A stretch of 64,000 bases of DNA from Herbidospora mongoliensis (lineage in GTDB: Bacteria; Actinomycetota; Actinomycetes; Streptosporangiales; Streptosporangiaceae): contig NZ_BBXD01000017.1 of assembly GCF_001570545.1 (NCBI RefSeq), forward strand, positions 124,001-188,000. The letters run 5' to 3'. Positions 45,009 to 54,000 of this stretch are shown here, in pieces. The translations under genes were made by a program, and so were the position numbers. Below the pieces are notes generated by a model that saw only the letters and a list, made by a program, of their open reading frames with translations, did not search any database and was not told the origin of the DNA. Within the stretch, counting starts at the first letter, position 1; every line of letters begins with the position of its first letter.

Positions 45009-45370
45009 GACTCGGCAAGAGCGGCCTGGGCGCGATCCATCGTCCCGTAGAAATTGATATTCCGCTCCAGCCCTCTGCCCGAAACGGCGTCCAGCACGGC
45101 CTGCGAAGATGCGACCACGAACAATCGGCCGCCCGACGACATGACTCGTTTGGCCGAGGCGATGACCGCACCGACACCATCGACGTCGCAGAACGTCACG
45201 CCGCTCAGCTCCATGAGGACTTGCGGCGGATCGAGCCGTTCGACGGCGGAGACCGTCAGAGGGTTGAGGACCGATACGGCGGTGTCGGTCATTCGGCCGG
45301 TCACGTAGAAGATCTCGTACGTTGATTCGTCTTCCACGCGGACGCGTATTTCCTGATCCTGGCCTGACAT
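45005..45370 (-). CDS. STAS-domain protein lacking the phosphorylatable serine
   Basis: A 121-residue single STAS domain, the fold of anti-sigma factor antagonists: YEIFYVTGRMTDTAVSVLNP (strands 1-2), AVERLDPPQVLMELSGVTF, then CDVDGVGAVIASAKRVMSSG and GRLFVVASSQAVLDAVSGRG. In regulated members the loop reads D-S-S/T-G-L, with the first Ser phosphorylated by an anti-sigma kinase. Here it is D62-V-D-G-V, so the serine is replaced by Val and the next residue is Asp. It may be a constitutively set antagonist or serve another partner. No anti-sigma kinase is adjacent. AAAGGGGAAAG precedes ATG 45370. Confidence 0.85.
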   Translation of the reverse strand: MSGQDQEIRVRVEDESTYEIFYVTGRMTDTAVSVLNPLTVSAVERLDPPQVLMELSGVTFCDVDGVGAVIASAKRVMSSGGRLFVVASSQAVLDAVSGRGLERNINFYGTMDRAQAALAES

Positions 45371-45474
45371 CTTTCCCCTTTGTTCCGCCGGCGCGATGAA
45401 CAGGTCTGGAGAGGCTCTCACACCCGGGGTCGTCCTGAAAATGCGTCACCTGCTGGAACGCAGGGGGGTTACCA

Positions 45475-46455
45475 CTACCGTTCCAGCCACGTCCTGAGGT
45501 CGTCGTTCTCCGAGTCCAGGGTCGACCCGTCGAGGATCCTGAGCGCCTGCACGCGGAGAATGTCCGCGCGGTGGGGGTGCGGCAGCACCATCAGGCTCAG
45601 GGTGTCGTCCTCCCACCAGGTGGCGCCGATGAAGACCGAGCCGTCGACCGAGGACAGGTCGAAGGCCGGATGGCCATGAGAGCCCAGGACTCGGGATCGG
45701 GAGCCCGCTCCTCCCAGGTCCCAGCCGGGTTCCAGTTCGACCAGCGCCCACACCATCTCCCACCATCGGGGGTTGTGGGACGACCCCGACTCCTCGCGGG
45801 CCCGGAAGAAGTCGGGGTCCACGCCCGGCTCCAACGCGATCAGGAAGCGCTCCCCGTCGGAGAACAGGCCGTGTTCCACCGCCGCCGTGTGCCAGGCGCG
45901 GTTGAACGTGACGGCCAGATCGGGGTCGTCGACCTCGAAGATCTGATCCTGCCTGCCCTCCTCGGGTCCGACCGTGGCGATCCGGGCGGCCATCTGGGGT
46001 GGTACGCCGGTGCCCCGCTGGATCTCGATCAGCCGTACACCGCAGGCCGCCAGGTCGCGGGCGACGAACTCCTCGCTCATCTCCCGGACGGGGGGCCACT
46101 CCGGAATCTCGGTGCGGAGCGACGACCACATCCTCACAAGCGGCATATCGAAGCCCTTGGTCATGTCGGGGTCGTCTTCGGCGGACGCCGGGGCCAGCAC
46201 CACGGAGAGCCGCCAGCCCTGATCCACGAGCGTCCGGAGCCTCGTCACGATGTCGGGGGCCCAGCCGAAGATCTCGTCGCGCGGTACCTCCGGCACGCCC
46301 GTCAGGGCGGCCGACCACACGGTGGACGTGCGCGGCTCGCCCGACGGCCCGATCTCGCCCGCCCGGAACGTCCGGTCGGGGGTGATCCCCGTCGCGTCGG
46401 TGACCTCCTGCGGGTCGCCGTCGGCGCTGATGATTCGTACGTAAAAGCGGAGCAT
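45475..46455 (-). CDS. DUF4279-like protein, unknown function
   Basis: A 326-residue soluble protein. The first 60 residues (LRFYVRIISADGDPQEVTDA, TGITPDRTFRAGEIG, TSTVWSAALTG) follow the DUF4279 pattern, in which a T-G-I/L-x-P-x-x-x-x-x-x-G segment precedes a Trp. The middle has RLIEIQRGTGVPPQM, a beta-rich segment, and RWWEMVWALVELEPGWD. DUF4279 proteins are sometimes found with toxin-immunity loci, but no toxin gene is present here. The rest matches nothing I know. The gene is divergent from the ABC ATPase gene at 46559. Confidence 0.7.
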   Translation of the reverse strand: MLRFYVRIISADGDPQEVTDATGITPDRTFRAGEIGPSGEPRTSTVWSAALTGVPEVPRDEIFGWAPDIVTRLRTLVDQGWRLSVVLAPASAEDDPDMTKGFDMPLVRMWSSLRTEIPEWPPVREMSEEFVARDLAACGVRLIEIQRGTGVPPQMAARIATVGPEEGRQDQIFEVDDPDLAVTFNRAWHTAAVEHGLFSDGERFLIALEPGVDPDFFRAREESGSSHNPRWWEMVWALVELEPGWDLGGAGSRSRVLGSHGHPAFDLSSVDGSVFIGATWWEDDTLSLMVLPHPHRADILRVQALRILDGSTLDSENDDLRTWLER

Positions 46456-46558
46456 CGGGCCAGATCTTCCGAGGGGTTGTGGATCTTGTCAATAGTGCTC
46501 CTCGTGGTCGGTCGGTGGCACGAGAGGCGGGAGCCGTACAAAAGAGCACGGTAAGAAA

Positions 46559-47332
46559 ATGCGTTGCGGCGGGATGGTTCTCCAACGGATCGTGGGCCCG
46601 GTGGCCATTCTTGAAGCCCAATCCCTGACCAAACGGTTCGGGCCGGTCCATGCCGTGAACGGGGTCAGTCTCACCGTCGGGCAGGGCGAGATCACTGGAC
46701 TGCTCGGGCCCAACGGCGCCGGGAAATCCACCACTCTTCACATGCTGCTCGGGCTCGTCACCCCTGACTCCGGCGGTATCACGATGTTCGGGCTCGACCT
46801 GCAGCGCCATCGGACCGAAGTGCTGAGCCGGGTGAACTTCTCGGCCAGTTATCTCGGGCTGCCTGGGGTGCTGCACGTGCGGGAGGTGCTGAATTCGTTC
46901 GCGCGGCTCTATGGATTGCGGGATCCGCGTAAGCGGGTCGCCGACGTCGCCGAGCTCGTGGAGATCGGGCCGCTGCTCAAGCGGCGGACGGGGGATCTGT
47001 CCTCCGGGCAGCACACCCGGGTTCAGCTCGCCAAAGCGCTGCTCAACGATCCCGAGCTGCTGATTCTCGACGAGCCCACGGCGGCGCTCGATCCGGACGC
47101 GGGGGAACGCATCCGGGCGCTGCTCGTGGGGGTCGCGCGGGAGACGGGGAAGGCGCTGCTCATCACGTCGCACAACATGCGGGAGGTCGAGCGGATGTGC
47201 GACACCATTCACTTCCTCTCCGCCGGACGGATCGTGGCCAGTGGGTCGGCGGCCTCGCTGGCGGCGGACTTCGGGGTCGTCGACCTGGAAGAAGTGTTTC
47301 TCAAGGTCGCGCGAGAGGGGGTGCCGGCGTGA
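46559..47332 (+). CDS. ABC transporter ATP-binding protein
   Basis: A cytoplasmic ATPase of up to 257 residues. It has Walker A GPNGAGKSTTLHMLLG, signature LSSGQHTRVQLAKALL, Walker B LLILDEPTAALDP, switch His ITSHNMREVERM. The start is uncertain: ATG 46559, ATG 46574 and GTG 46601 are all in frame, and the family-conserved part (AILEAQSLTKRFGPV) begins just after the last. It overlaps the permease gene as GTGA and forms an ABC-2 exporter with it. The substrate is unknown; the Ser/Thr kinase gene downstream is on the same strand. Confidence 0.93.
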   Translation: MRCGGMVLQRIVGPVAILEAQSLTKRFGPVHAVNGVSLTVGQGEITGLLGPNGAGKSTTLHMLLGLVTPDSGGITMFGLDLQRHRTEVLSRVNFSASYLGLPGVLHVREVLNSFARLYGLRDPRKRVADVAELVEIGPLLKRRTGDLSSGQHTRVQLAKALLNDPELLILDEPTAALDPDAGERIRALLVGVARETGKALLITSHNMREVERMCDTIHFLSAGRIVASGSAASLAADFGVVDLEEVFLKVAREGVPA

Positions 47333-48150
47333 CGGCCATCGCTTTCGAGCCGCACAGCGTCAACGCCCGGTGGCGGCGGATCGCCGGAGTGGTCTATCGG
47401 GATCTCGCCGCGATGCGCAGGAGCCCGATCCGGGTGTTCGAGATTCTGTTCTGGCCGGTCATCGAGTTGGTGGTGTGGGGGTACGTCACCCTCTTCCTCC
47501 AGGCCAACAAGGTGCCGTTCATTGTGTCGATGCTGCTGGGGGCGGTGCTGCTCTGGCAGGTGCTGCATCGGGCGTCCAACGAGGTGTCGATCGGGTTCCT
47601 CGAGGACGTCTGGAGCCGCAATCTGATCAACCTGCATGTCACCCCTGTCACGCCGGGTGAATACGTCACCGGGCTGATCCTGTTCTCGCTGATCAAGATC
47701 GCCGGTGGGCTCGCCGTCATGACGACGCTCGCCTATGTGCTCTACGGGTTCGGGCTGTTCACCATCGGGATCGGGCTGATCCCGTTCATGGCGGTGCTGC
47801 TGGTGCTCGGATGGGCGCTGGCGCTGGTGGCGATCTCGGCGGTGCTGCGGTTCGGGGAGGGGGCGCAGGTCATCGCGTGGAGCCTGGTGTTCGTGTTCCA
47901 GCCGATCGCCGGGGTGTTCTATCCCGTCTCCGTCCTGCCCGAGGTGCTGCAGTGGCTGGCCACGGCGGTTCCGGCCACGCATGTGTTCGAGGGGATGCGG
48001 GCGGTGCTCGGGGGCGCGCCCATTCCGTGGGACACGCTGGCTCTCGCGATGGGGCTCGATGTCGTGTACGTCGGGGTGGCGCTCTGGCTCTACTCCGCGA
48101 CGCTGCGGCACGCCCGGTCCAAAGGGCGGTTGTCCCGATTCGGAGAGTGA
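47329..48150 (+). CDS. ABC-2 type transporter permease
   Basis: A 273-residue membrane protein with six predicted helices: ILFWPVIELVVWGYVTLFLQ, FIVSMLLGAVLLWQVLH, LILFSLIKIAGGLAVMTTLA, IGLIPFMAVLLVLGWALALV, WSLVFVFQPIAGVFYPVSVL, and LDVVYVGVALWLYSATL. The final F-x-P-I-A-G-V-F-Y-P-V-S-x-L-P block and ATHVFEGMRAVL are typical of ABC-2 exporters. The GTG start overlaps the ATPase stop. It ends 23 bases before the kinase gene. Confidence 0.92.
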   Translation: MTAIAFEPHSVNARWRRIAGVVYRDLAAMRRSPIRVFEILFWPVIELVVWGYVTLFLQANKVPFIVSMLLGAVLLWQVLHRASNEVSIGFLEDVWSRNLINLHVTPVTPGEYVTGLILFSLIKIAGGLAVMTTLAYVLYGFGLFTIGIGLIPFMAVLLVLGWALALVAISAVLRFGEGAQVIAWSLVFVFQPIAGVFYPVSVLPEVLQWLATAVPATHVFEGMRAVLGGAPIPWDTLALAMGLDVVYVGVALWLYSATLRHARSKGRLSRFGE

Positions 48151-48173
48151 ACTTGTAGGGTAATGTCCCGGCC

Positions 48174-49796
48174 ATGAGTGAGGCGAGCGGCCCGCTCGTC
48201 CAGGGCTATGAGGTGTCCGACATCCTCGGCCAGGGCGGGTTCGGCATCGTGTATCGGGCCCGGCAGCTCGCCGTCGGCCGTGAGGTTGCGCTGAAGATCG
48301 ACAACCGGGTCCTGGTCAACGATCGTGACCGGCGGCGCTTCATGCGCGAGGTCACCTCGGCCGGGGCCCTGTCGGGGCACCCCAACGTCGCCGACGTCTA
48401 CGACGCCGGCGTCCTGGGGGACGGGCGTCCGTTCATGGTGCTGGAGCTGTGTCCGGGCGGGTCTCTCGCCGACCGGCTGAAGAACCACGGGCCCTTCTCC
48501 GTACGTGAGGTGCGCGACATCGGGATCAAGATCTCCGATGCCGTGGCCGCCGCGCACGCCGCCGGGGTGCTGCACCGTGACATCAAGCCCGCGAACGTCC
48601 TGATCAACGCGTATGGGCACGTCGCCCTCTCCGACTTCGGGCTGGCCACGATGCCGTCCAAGGGCGAGGGCGCCGAGCTGTCGGTCACCCGGGAGTCGCT
48701 CACGCCGGCCTACGCACCGCCGGAGGCGTTCGAGCTGGTGGAGCCCACGGCTCAGGGCGACGTCTACTCGCTCGCGGCCATGTTCTACGCGCTGCTGAAC
48801 GGACGGCCGCCCCGGTTCCCGGCCAACGGCGTCGCCAACATCGCGGTCATCATGGCGCTGCACCGGCAGCCGGTGCCCGACATTCCCGGGGTGCCGCAGG
48901 GGCTGCTCGACGTGCTGCGGCACGCCCTGGTGACCGATCCCGCGCGACGCACCCAGACCGCCGCCGAGCTCCGCGACGCGCTGGCCGCGCTCGACGCCGA
49001 CGGCAACGCGACCTCCGCGCGGCCGGTGCCGCCGGTGCCCGCTCCCCCGCCCTACCAGCCGCCGCCCCTGCGGCCTCCCTTCCAGGATGTACGGGTCGGC
49101 GGGCCCGCCACCCACAGCCCGAAGCACGGGCCGGTGCAGCACTACGCGCCCACCCACCCGGGGCAGCGGCCCGCCTATCGACCCCCTGGTCACCCACCTG
49201 CCCGGCGGACGTCGGCGGTCGGGTTCGTCATCGCCGCGGTGTTCTTCGCGCTGTTACTGGGCGGCGGCGTGGCCTACTACGTGATCGAGGGCCAGGCAGC
49301 GATCACGGAGACCATCACCGACGGCCCCGCGCAGGTCAACGCCGTGGAAGGCGGCGCCCAACCGGCGTCGGGTCCGAACGTGGAGACGTACACGGAGAAC
49401 TGCGCGGCGGCCGAGACCGTCGAGGGCGCCGCCTGTGTGAAGGTGCCCGAGTGCTGGGAGAGCATCCTCAGCCTGCAGGGGTCGGTCACCGCTCCCCGCG
49501 TGGGGTGCGAGGCGCAGCACGCGTACGAGACGTTCGCGATCGCGCCGATGCCGTCGGACGCCATCACGTGGAACGCCAACAACCTGGTCAAACACCCCAC
49601 GGTGGCCAAACTCTGCTCGATGCGGACGTTGCTGGCGTCCCGGCAGGGGGCGGCGGCGAGGGTGACGGCCGACCAGTGGTCACCCGATGTGCTGCCGCCG
49701 ACGAAGGAGTCGTTCGCGGCGGGTGACCACTATTACCGCTGTGTGGGCGCGGTGACCGGGAAGTCCGGGGACGGGTCCTACTTCAGCGCCTACTGA
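48174..49796 (+). CDS. Transmembrane Ser/Thr protein kinase
   Basis: A 540-residue eukaryotic-type kinase. Residues 10-270 are the catalytic domain: glycine loop LGQGGFGIVYRAR, Lys41 in EVALKID, catalytic loop HRDIKPANV (Asp136) and the metal-binding DFG at 154-156. It is an RD kinase, so activation-loop phosphorylation is likely; that loop holds several Ser and Thr. A Pro-rich linker (280-340) leads to one membrane helix, AVGFVIAAVFFALLLGGGVA (about 348-370). The outer domain of 170 residues has several cysteines (ENCAAAE, AACVKVPECWE, VGCEAQH, YRCVG) and is likely a disulfide-bonded sensor or septum-type domain I do not recognise. Confidence 0.95.
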   Translation: MSEASGPLVQGYEVSDILGQGGFGIVYRARQLAVGREVALKIDNRVLVNDRDRRRFMREVTSAGALSGHPNVADVYDAGVLGDGRPFMVLELCPGGSLADRLKNHGPFSVREVRDIGIKISDAVAAAHAAGVLHRDIKPANVLINAYGHVALSDFGLATMPSKGEGAELSVTRESLTPAYAPPEAFELVEPTAQGDVYSLAAMFYALLNGRPPRFPANGVANIAVIMALHRQPVPDIPGVPQGLLDVLRHALVTDPARRTQTAAELRDALAALDADGNATSARPVPPVPAPPPYQPPPLRPPFQDVRVGGPATHSPKHGPVQHYAPTHPGQRPAYRPPGHPPARRTSAVGFVIAAVFFALLLGGGVAYYVIEGQAAITETITDGPAQVNAVEGGAQPASGPNVETYTENCAAAETVEGAACVKVPECWESILSLQGSVTAPRVGCEAQHAYETFAIAPMPSDAITWNANNLVKHPTVAKLCSMRTLLASRQGAAARVTADQWSPDVLPPTKESFAAGDHYYRCVGAVTGKSGDGSYFSAY

Positions 49797-50200
49797 GGCC
49801 AGCCGGCGATGATCTCGGGCGTGATCTTCTCGGTGTAGCAGCGCGAGGTCGTCCTGCCCTTGGAGAGACAGACCTTCACGTCGGCGCGCTTGATCCGGCC
49901 GTCCGAGCTGAGTTTGAAGGACGCCGTCGAGCACGTCGTCTTCGCCCGGCTCCAGCCGGTGCCGCCGCCCGTGTAGTGGAAGCGCGCCCGGATGTAGGCG
50001 CAGTGCGCCGGGGCCCTGTCGCGCAGTTTTCCGTACACGACGAAGGTCTCCGCCTTGAACGGCGTGATCCAGACGTCGGCGGCGGCGCGGCCGTTCGTCG
50101 ACTCGACGGGACCCCAGTGGATGCCGGTGGTGGCCCCGGCCGGGGCCTGGGCCGCCACGACCGACGCGGCCAGGCCCAGGGCGATCAGTGTCTTTCTCAT
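49790..50200 (-). CDS. Small secreted protein, unknown function
   Basis: A 136-residue protein with a signal peptide (RKTLIALGLAASVVAAQAPA-GA). The mature part of about 110 residues is beta-rich: WGPVESTNGRAAADVWITPF, TFVVYGKLRDRAPAHCAYIR, ARFHYTGGGTGW, CSTASFKLSSDGRIKRADVK, VCLSKGRTTSRCYTE. Four cysteines suggest two disulfides. I do not recognise the family. It is convergent with the kinase gene, overlapping its 3' end by 7 bases. Confidence 0.75.
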   Translation of the reverse strand: MRKTLIALGLAASVVAAQAPAGATTGIHWGPVESTNGRAAADVWITPFKAETFVVYGKLRDRAPAHCAYIRARFHYTGGGTGWSRAKTTCSTASFKLSSDGRIKRADVKVCLSKGRTTSRCYTEKITPEIIAGWPQ

Positions 50201-50256
50201 GGTCACGACGGTAGAGATCGTCACTTGGAGCAACCTTGCGACCGGCTTGGTCCGCG

Positions 50257-50640
50257 TCAGGACTGGTCTCCCGCGGCCTGATTGATGGCGTTGGTCAGCC
50301 GCTCGCGCTCCCGGCTGATCCACTGCCCCTCCGGGTAGTTCTTGAGGAACTCCTCGGCGAACTCCACGGGATCGTCTCCGACGATCGCGCGGACCGGGGT
50401 CCCGTTCGCCACGCTCTGCTCGAAGAGTTCGGCGAGGTCGGTCAGCATGGCCAGCAAGGGCTCCGCCCTGCCCGGCCCGAAGTAGAGCATGTAGCGCTCC
50501 AGCGCCTCGACCGCCTTACGGTAGCCGCCGGGGAGTTGCTCCATGCGTGCTTTGACCTGGCGGTACTGCCTCTTCTGGTCGAGCGGTCCGACGACCGCCT
50601 CCAGCCACTTCCGGTAGCGCCCCTCGTGTTCTGCGGTCAT
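50257..50640 (-). CDS. DUF1048 family protein
   Basis: A 127-residue all-helical soluble protein: EGRYRKWLEAVVGPLDQKRQ, YRQVKARMEQLPGGYRKAVE, ALERYMLYFGPGRAEPLLAM, LTDLAELFEQSVANG, FAEEFLKNYPEGQWISRER. This is the DUF1048 pattern and length, and such genes are normally encoded immediately after a padR gene, as here. Function is unknown; it may modulate PadR. The ATG overlaps the padR stop (ATGA). Confidence 0.88.
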   Translation of the reverse strand: MTAEHEGRYRKWLEAVVGPLDQKRQYRQVKARMEQLPGGYRKAVEALERYMLYFGPGRAEPLLAMLTDLAELFEQSVANGTPVRAIVGDDPVEFAEEFLKNYPEGQWISRERERLTNAINQAAGDQS

Positions 50641-50969
50641 GTCTGTTCTCCTTCGCGGAGCTGTTCGAGACGTTCGGTGAGGAAGCTCCAGTTCCTCCAG
50701 AACTCTTCGAGATAGGCCCGTCCCTGCGCGTTCAGGGAGTAGACCTTGCGCGGCGGCCCCTTCTCGGACGGGACCTTCTCCACGTCGACCAGGCCGCGCT
50801 GCTCGATCCTGACGAGCAGCGCGTAGATGGTGCCTTCGGCGATGTCGGAGAAGCCCTGGTCCCGCAGCCAGGCCGTGATCTCGTAGCCGTACGCCGGCCG
50901 GCCGAGCAGGAGAGCCAGGACGATGCCCTCAAGGGTTCCCTTGAGCATCTCCGTCAGCTGCTTGCCCAC
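50637..50969 (-). CDS. PadR family transcriptional regulator
   Basis: A 110-residue repressor of the short PadR-s2 type. The winged helix is LKGTLEGIVLALLLGRPAYG, YEITAWLRDQGFSDIAEGTI, YALLVRIEQRGLVDVEKVPS, EKGPPRKVYSLNAQGRAYLE. A C-terminal dimerisation helix follows (FWRNWSFLTERLEQLREG). It forms an operon with DUF1048 and is divergent from a large regulator at 51087. A 46-bp dyad (50984-51029) lies 15 bases upstream of the start, a likely operator for both genes. Confidence 0.93.
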   Translation of the reverse strand: MGKQLTEMLKGTLEGIVLALLLGRPAYGYEITAWLRDQGFSDIAEGTIYALLVRIEQRGLVDVEKVPSEKGPPRKVYSLNAQGRAYLEEFWRNWSFLTERLEQLREGEQT

Positions 50970-50983
50970 TGCACCCCCTTTGA

Positions 50984-51029
50984 GCTATTCAGTGTTGCTA
51001 GCTACTAGTACATAGTAACGCTGAATAGC
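50984..51029. promoter_or_regulatory. 46-bp dyad between padR and the BTAD/NB-ARC regulator
   Basis: GCTATTCAGTGTT (50984-50996) and AACGCTGAATAGC (51017-51029) are inverted repeats with 12 of 13 bases paired. The centre is the perfect palindrome TACTAGTA (51003-51010), on the same axis. The segment is AT-rich relative to its surroundings and covers the expected promoters of both divergent genes. Confidence 0.7.
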
Positions 51030-51086
51030 GGGGACGGCGCAAGGCCCTCATCACGGCCACTGACAAGGTCCGGCACTATTGGCCGG

Positions 51087-54000
51087 GTGCGTGTTGATTT
51101 GCTCGGGCCGTTCGAGGTCCGCAACGGTGACGGGTCCGTCGTAGAGGTGCCCGGGGCGCGGCTGCGGGCGCTGCTGGCCGCGCTCGCCCTCGAACCCGGC
51201 CGGATCGTCACCCGGGGGCGGCTGGTCGACTGGATCTGGGGCGAACAGCCGCCGTCGGACGCGGTGAACGCCGTCCAGGCGCTGGTGTCCCGGCTGCGCA
51301 GAGTGCTGCCCGACGGAGTGATCGAGGCCGACGCGGGCGGCTACCGGCTGGCCGTGGGCCCCGACGCGGTGGACGTCTCCCGGTTCGAGCGCCTGGTCGG
51401 TCAGGCCCGGTCGGCCGAGCCGCCGGCGCGGGCGGAGCTGCTGCGCTCGGCCCTGGCGCTGTGGCGGGGCAAGGCCATGGCGGACATCGCGCTGCGCGGC
51501 AGCGACACCTTCGACGCCGCCGTCGCCCGGCTGGACGAACTCCACCTCGCCGCGCTCGGCGACCGGGTGGACGCCGACCTCCGCCTCGGCCACGGTTCCG
51601 AGCTGGTCTCCGAGCTGACCGACCTGGTCGCCACCCATCCGCTGCGCGAGGGGTTCGCGGCGGCGCTGATGCGGGCGCTCGCCGAGGCGGGGCGCGGCAC
51701 CGAGGCGCTGACCGTCTACCAGCGCACCCGCGAGCATCTCGCCGAGGAGCTGGGCGTCGATCCGTCGGCCGAGCTCACCGCCCTGCACACCGCGCTGCTG
51801 CGGGGCGAGGTGGGCGCGGAGCAGCGCCAGACCAACCTGCGCGCCGAACTGACCAGTTTCGTCGGCAAGGACGACGAGGTCGCCGAGATCGCGGGCCTGG
51901 CCGCCGACCACCGGCTGGTCACCCTGACGGGCATGGGCGGCACCGGCAAGACCCGGCTCGCCGCCGAGACCGCGCGGACCATGCTCGCCGACCTGCCCGA
52001 CGGGGCGTGGCTGGTCGAGCTGGCCCCCGTCCGGGAGGGCGCCGACCTGGCCCAGGCCGCGCTGACCGCGATCGGCCTGCGTGACCAGGCCCTGCTCGGG
52101 GGTGTACGGGCCGGGGAGCCGATCGACCGGCTCATCGCGGCGCTGCGGGACCGTTCGATCCTGCTGATCCTGGACAACTGCGAGCACGTGATCGAGGCGG
52201 CCGCCGCGTTCGCCGACCGGCTGCTGGGCGAGTGCCAGCGGCTGCGGATCCTGGCCACGAGCCGCGAGCCGCTCGGCATCACCGGCGAGGTGCTGTGGCA
52301 GGTCGAGCCGCTCGCGGCCGCGTCGGCGGTGCGGCTGCTGCGCGACCGCGCGGCCCTGGTGCGCAAGGACATCGGCGCCGACGAGCCCGCGCTGGCCGCC
52401 ATGGCGCGGATCTGCCGGGCGCTCGACGGGATGCCGCTGGCGATCGAACTCGCGGCGGCCCGGCTGCGCACCATGTCCGTCGACCAGCTGGCGCACCGGC
52501 TCGACGACCGGTTCCGGCTGCTGACCGGCGGGAGCCGGACCGCGCTGGCCCGGCACCGGACGCTGCGCGCGGTCGTCGACTGGAGCTGGGATCTGCTGAC
52601 CGAGGAGGAGCGCGGCGTGCTGCGGCGGCTGTCGGTATTCGCCGGCGGGGCCGGGCTGGAAGCGGCCGAACGGGTCTGCGGCGACGAGGACCTGCTGACC
52701 GCGCTGGTCGAGAAGTCGCTGCTGCTGGCCGACGGCGCGGGCACGCCCCGCTACCGGATGCTCGGCACCATCAGGGAGTACGCCGCCGACCGGCTCGCCG
52801 AGGCCGGGGAGACCGAATCGGCCCGCCGGGCCCACCTCGCCTACTTCACCGAACTGGCCGAGACGGCCGATCCGCACCTGCGGCGGGCCGGGCAGCTCGA
52901 ATGGCTGGCCACGCTGGAGGCCGAGCACGACAACATCGGCGCGGCCCTGCGCGGGGCCCTCGCCGACGGCTGGGCCGAGGAGGCCATGCGGCTGGCCGCG
53001 GCGGCCGGGTGGTACTGGTATCTCAGCGGGCACCGGGCCGAGGGCACCGAGCTGAGCGTCGCGGCGGCGTCCCTGCCCGGTGACGTGTCCGACGAGGTGC
53101 GGGCGCGGGCGTACATGATCGTCACGATGTTCGTCACCTCGGGGCTCGGCGGCGACCAGTTCCAGGCGGAGAAGTGGATCTTCGAGGCCTATCGGCTGGC
53201 ACAGCAGGGCGGGTTCCGCCACCAGATGCTCGGGTTCATCGTCCCGCTGGAGCGGATACTGCGGGATCCGGAGAACTTCCTGTCCGCGTTCGACCCGCTG
53301 GTCTCGGACGACGACCCGTGGGTCAGCGCCCAGGCCAGGCTCAGCCGGGCCCGGCTGCGGCTCACGATCGGCGGCGACGCGACCGGCGTCGACACCGACA
53401 TCGAGATCGCCCTCGCCGAGTTCCGGGCGGTGGGTGACCGGTGGGGCATCTCGTCCGCATTGGCCTTCCTGGCCGACCGGCTCGCCATGCGCGGCGACTT
53501 CGGGCGCGCGTGCGGGCTCATCGACGAGGCGGTCACGGCGCTGACCGAGGTCAACTCGACCGAGGACGTGGTCGGCCTGCGGGCCCGGCAGGCCCAGCTC
53601 CACTGGCTGCTCGGCGACGAGCCGGCGAGTGCGGCCGCGATGGCCGAGGCGCAGCGGCTCGTGGGCGGCATCACCTGGCCGAACGTGCTCGCCGAACTGG
53701 CCATCGCGAAGGGCTGGCTGGCCCGCCGGCGCGGCGACCTGGAGGAGACCCGCCGCCACCTGGCCACGGCCGGGACGCTGCTGGGCGACAGCGATCTGGG
53801 CGGCTGGATCCGCGCCTCGGCCATGGACATGTACGGCTACCTCACCGACGATCTCGGTGAGTCCCGCGAGTATCGGACCGAGGCGTTCCGCGCCGCCGTG
53901 GCGAGCGAATATCCGCCGATGATCTCCTCCGTACTCATCGGGATCGCCGACGTCGCGCTGCGGCAGGGCGAGCACGAGCAGGCCGCGCGGCTGCTCGGGG

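Noticed and set aside
46494-46558. Inverted repeats CTCGTG/CACGAG and GTGCTC/GAGCAC in the divergent gap before the ABC ATPase gene.
   Set aside because: Six-base arms in GC-rich DNA are expected by chance.
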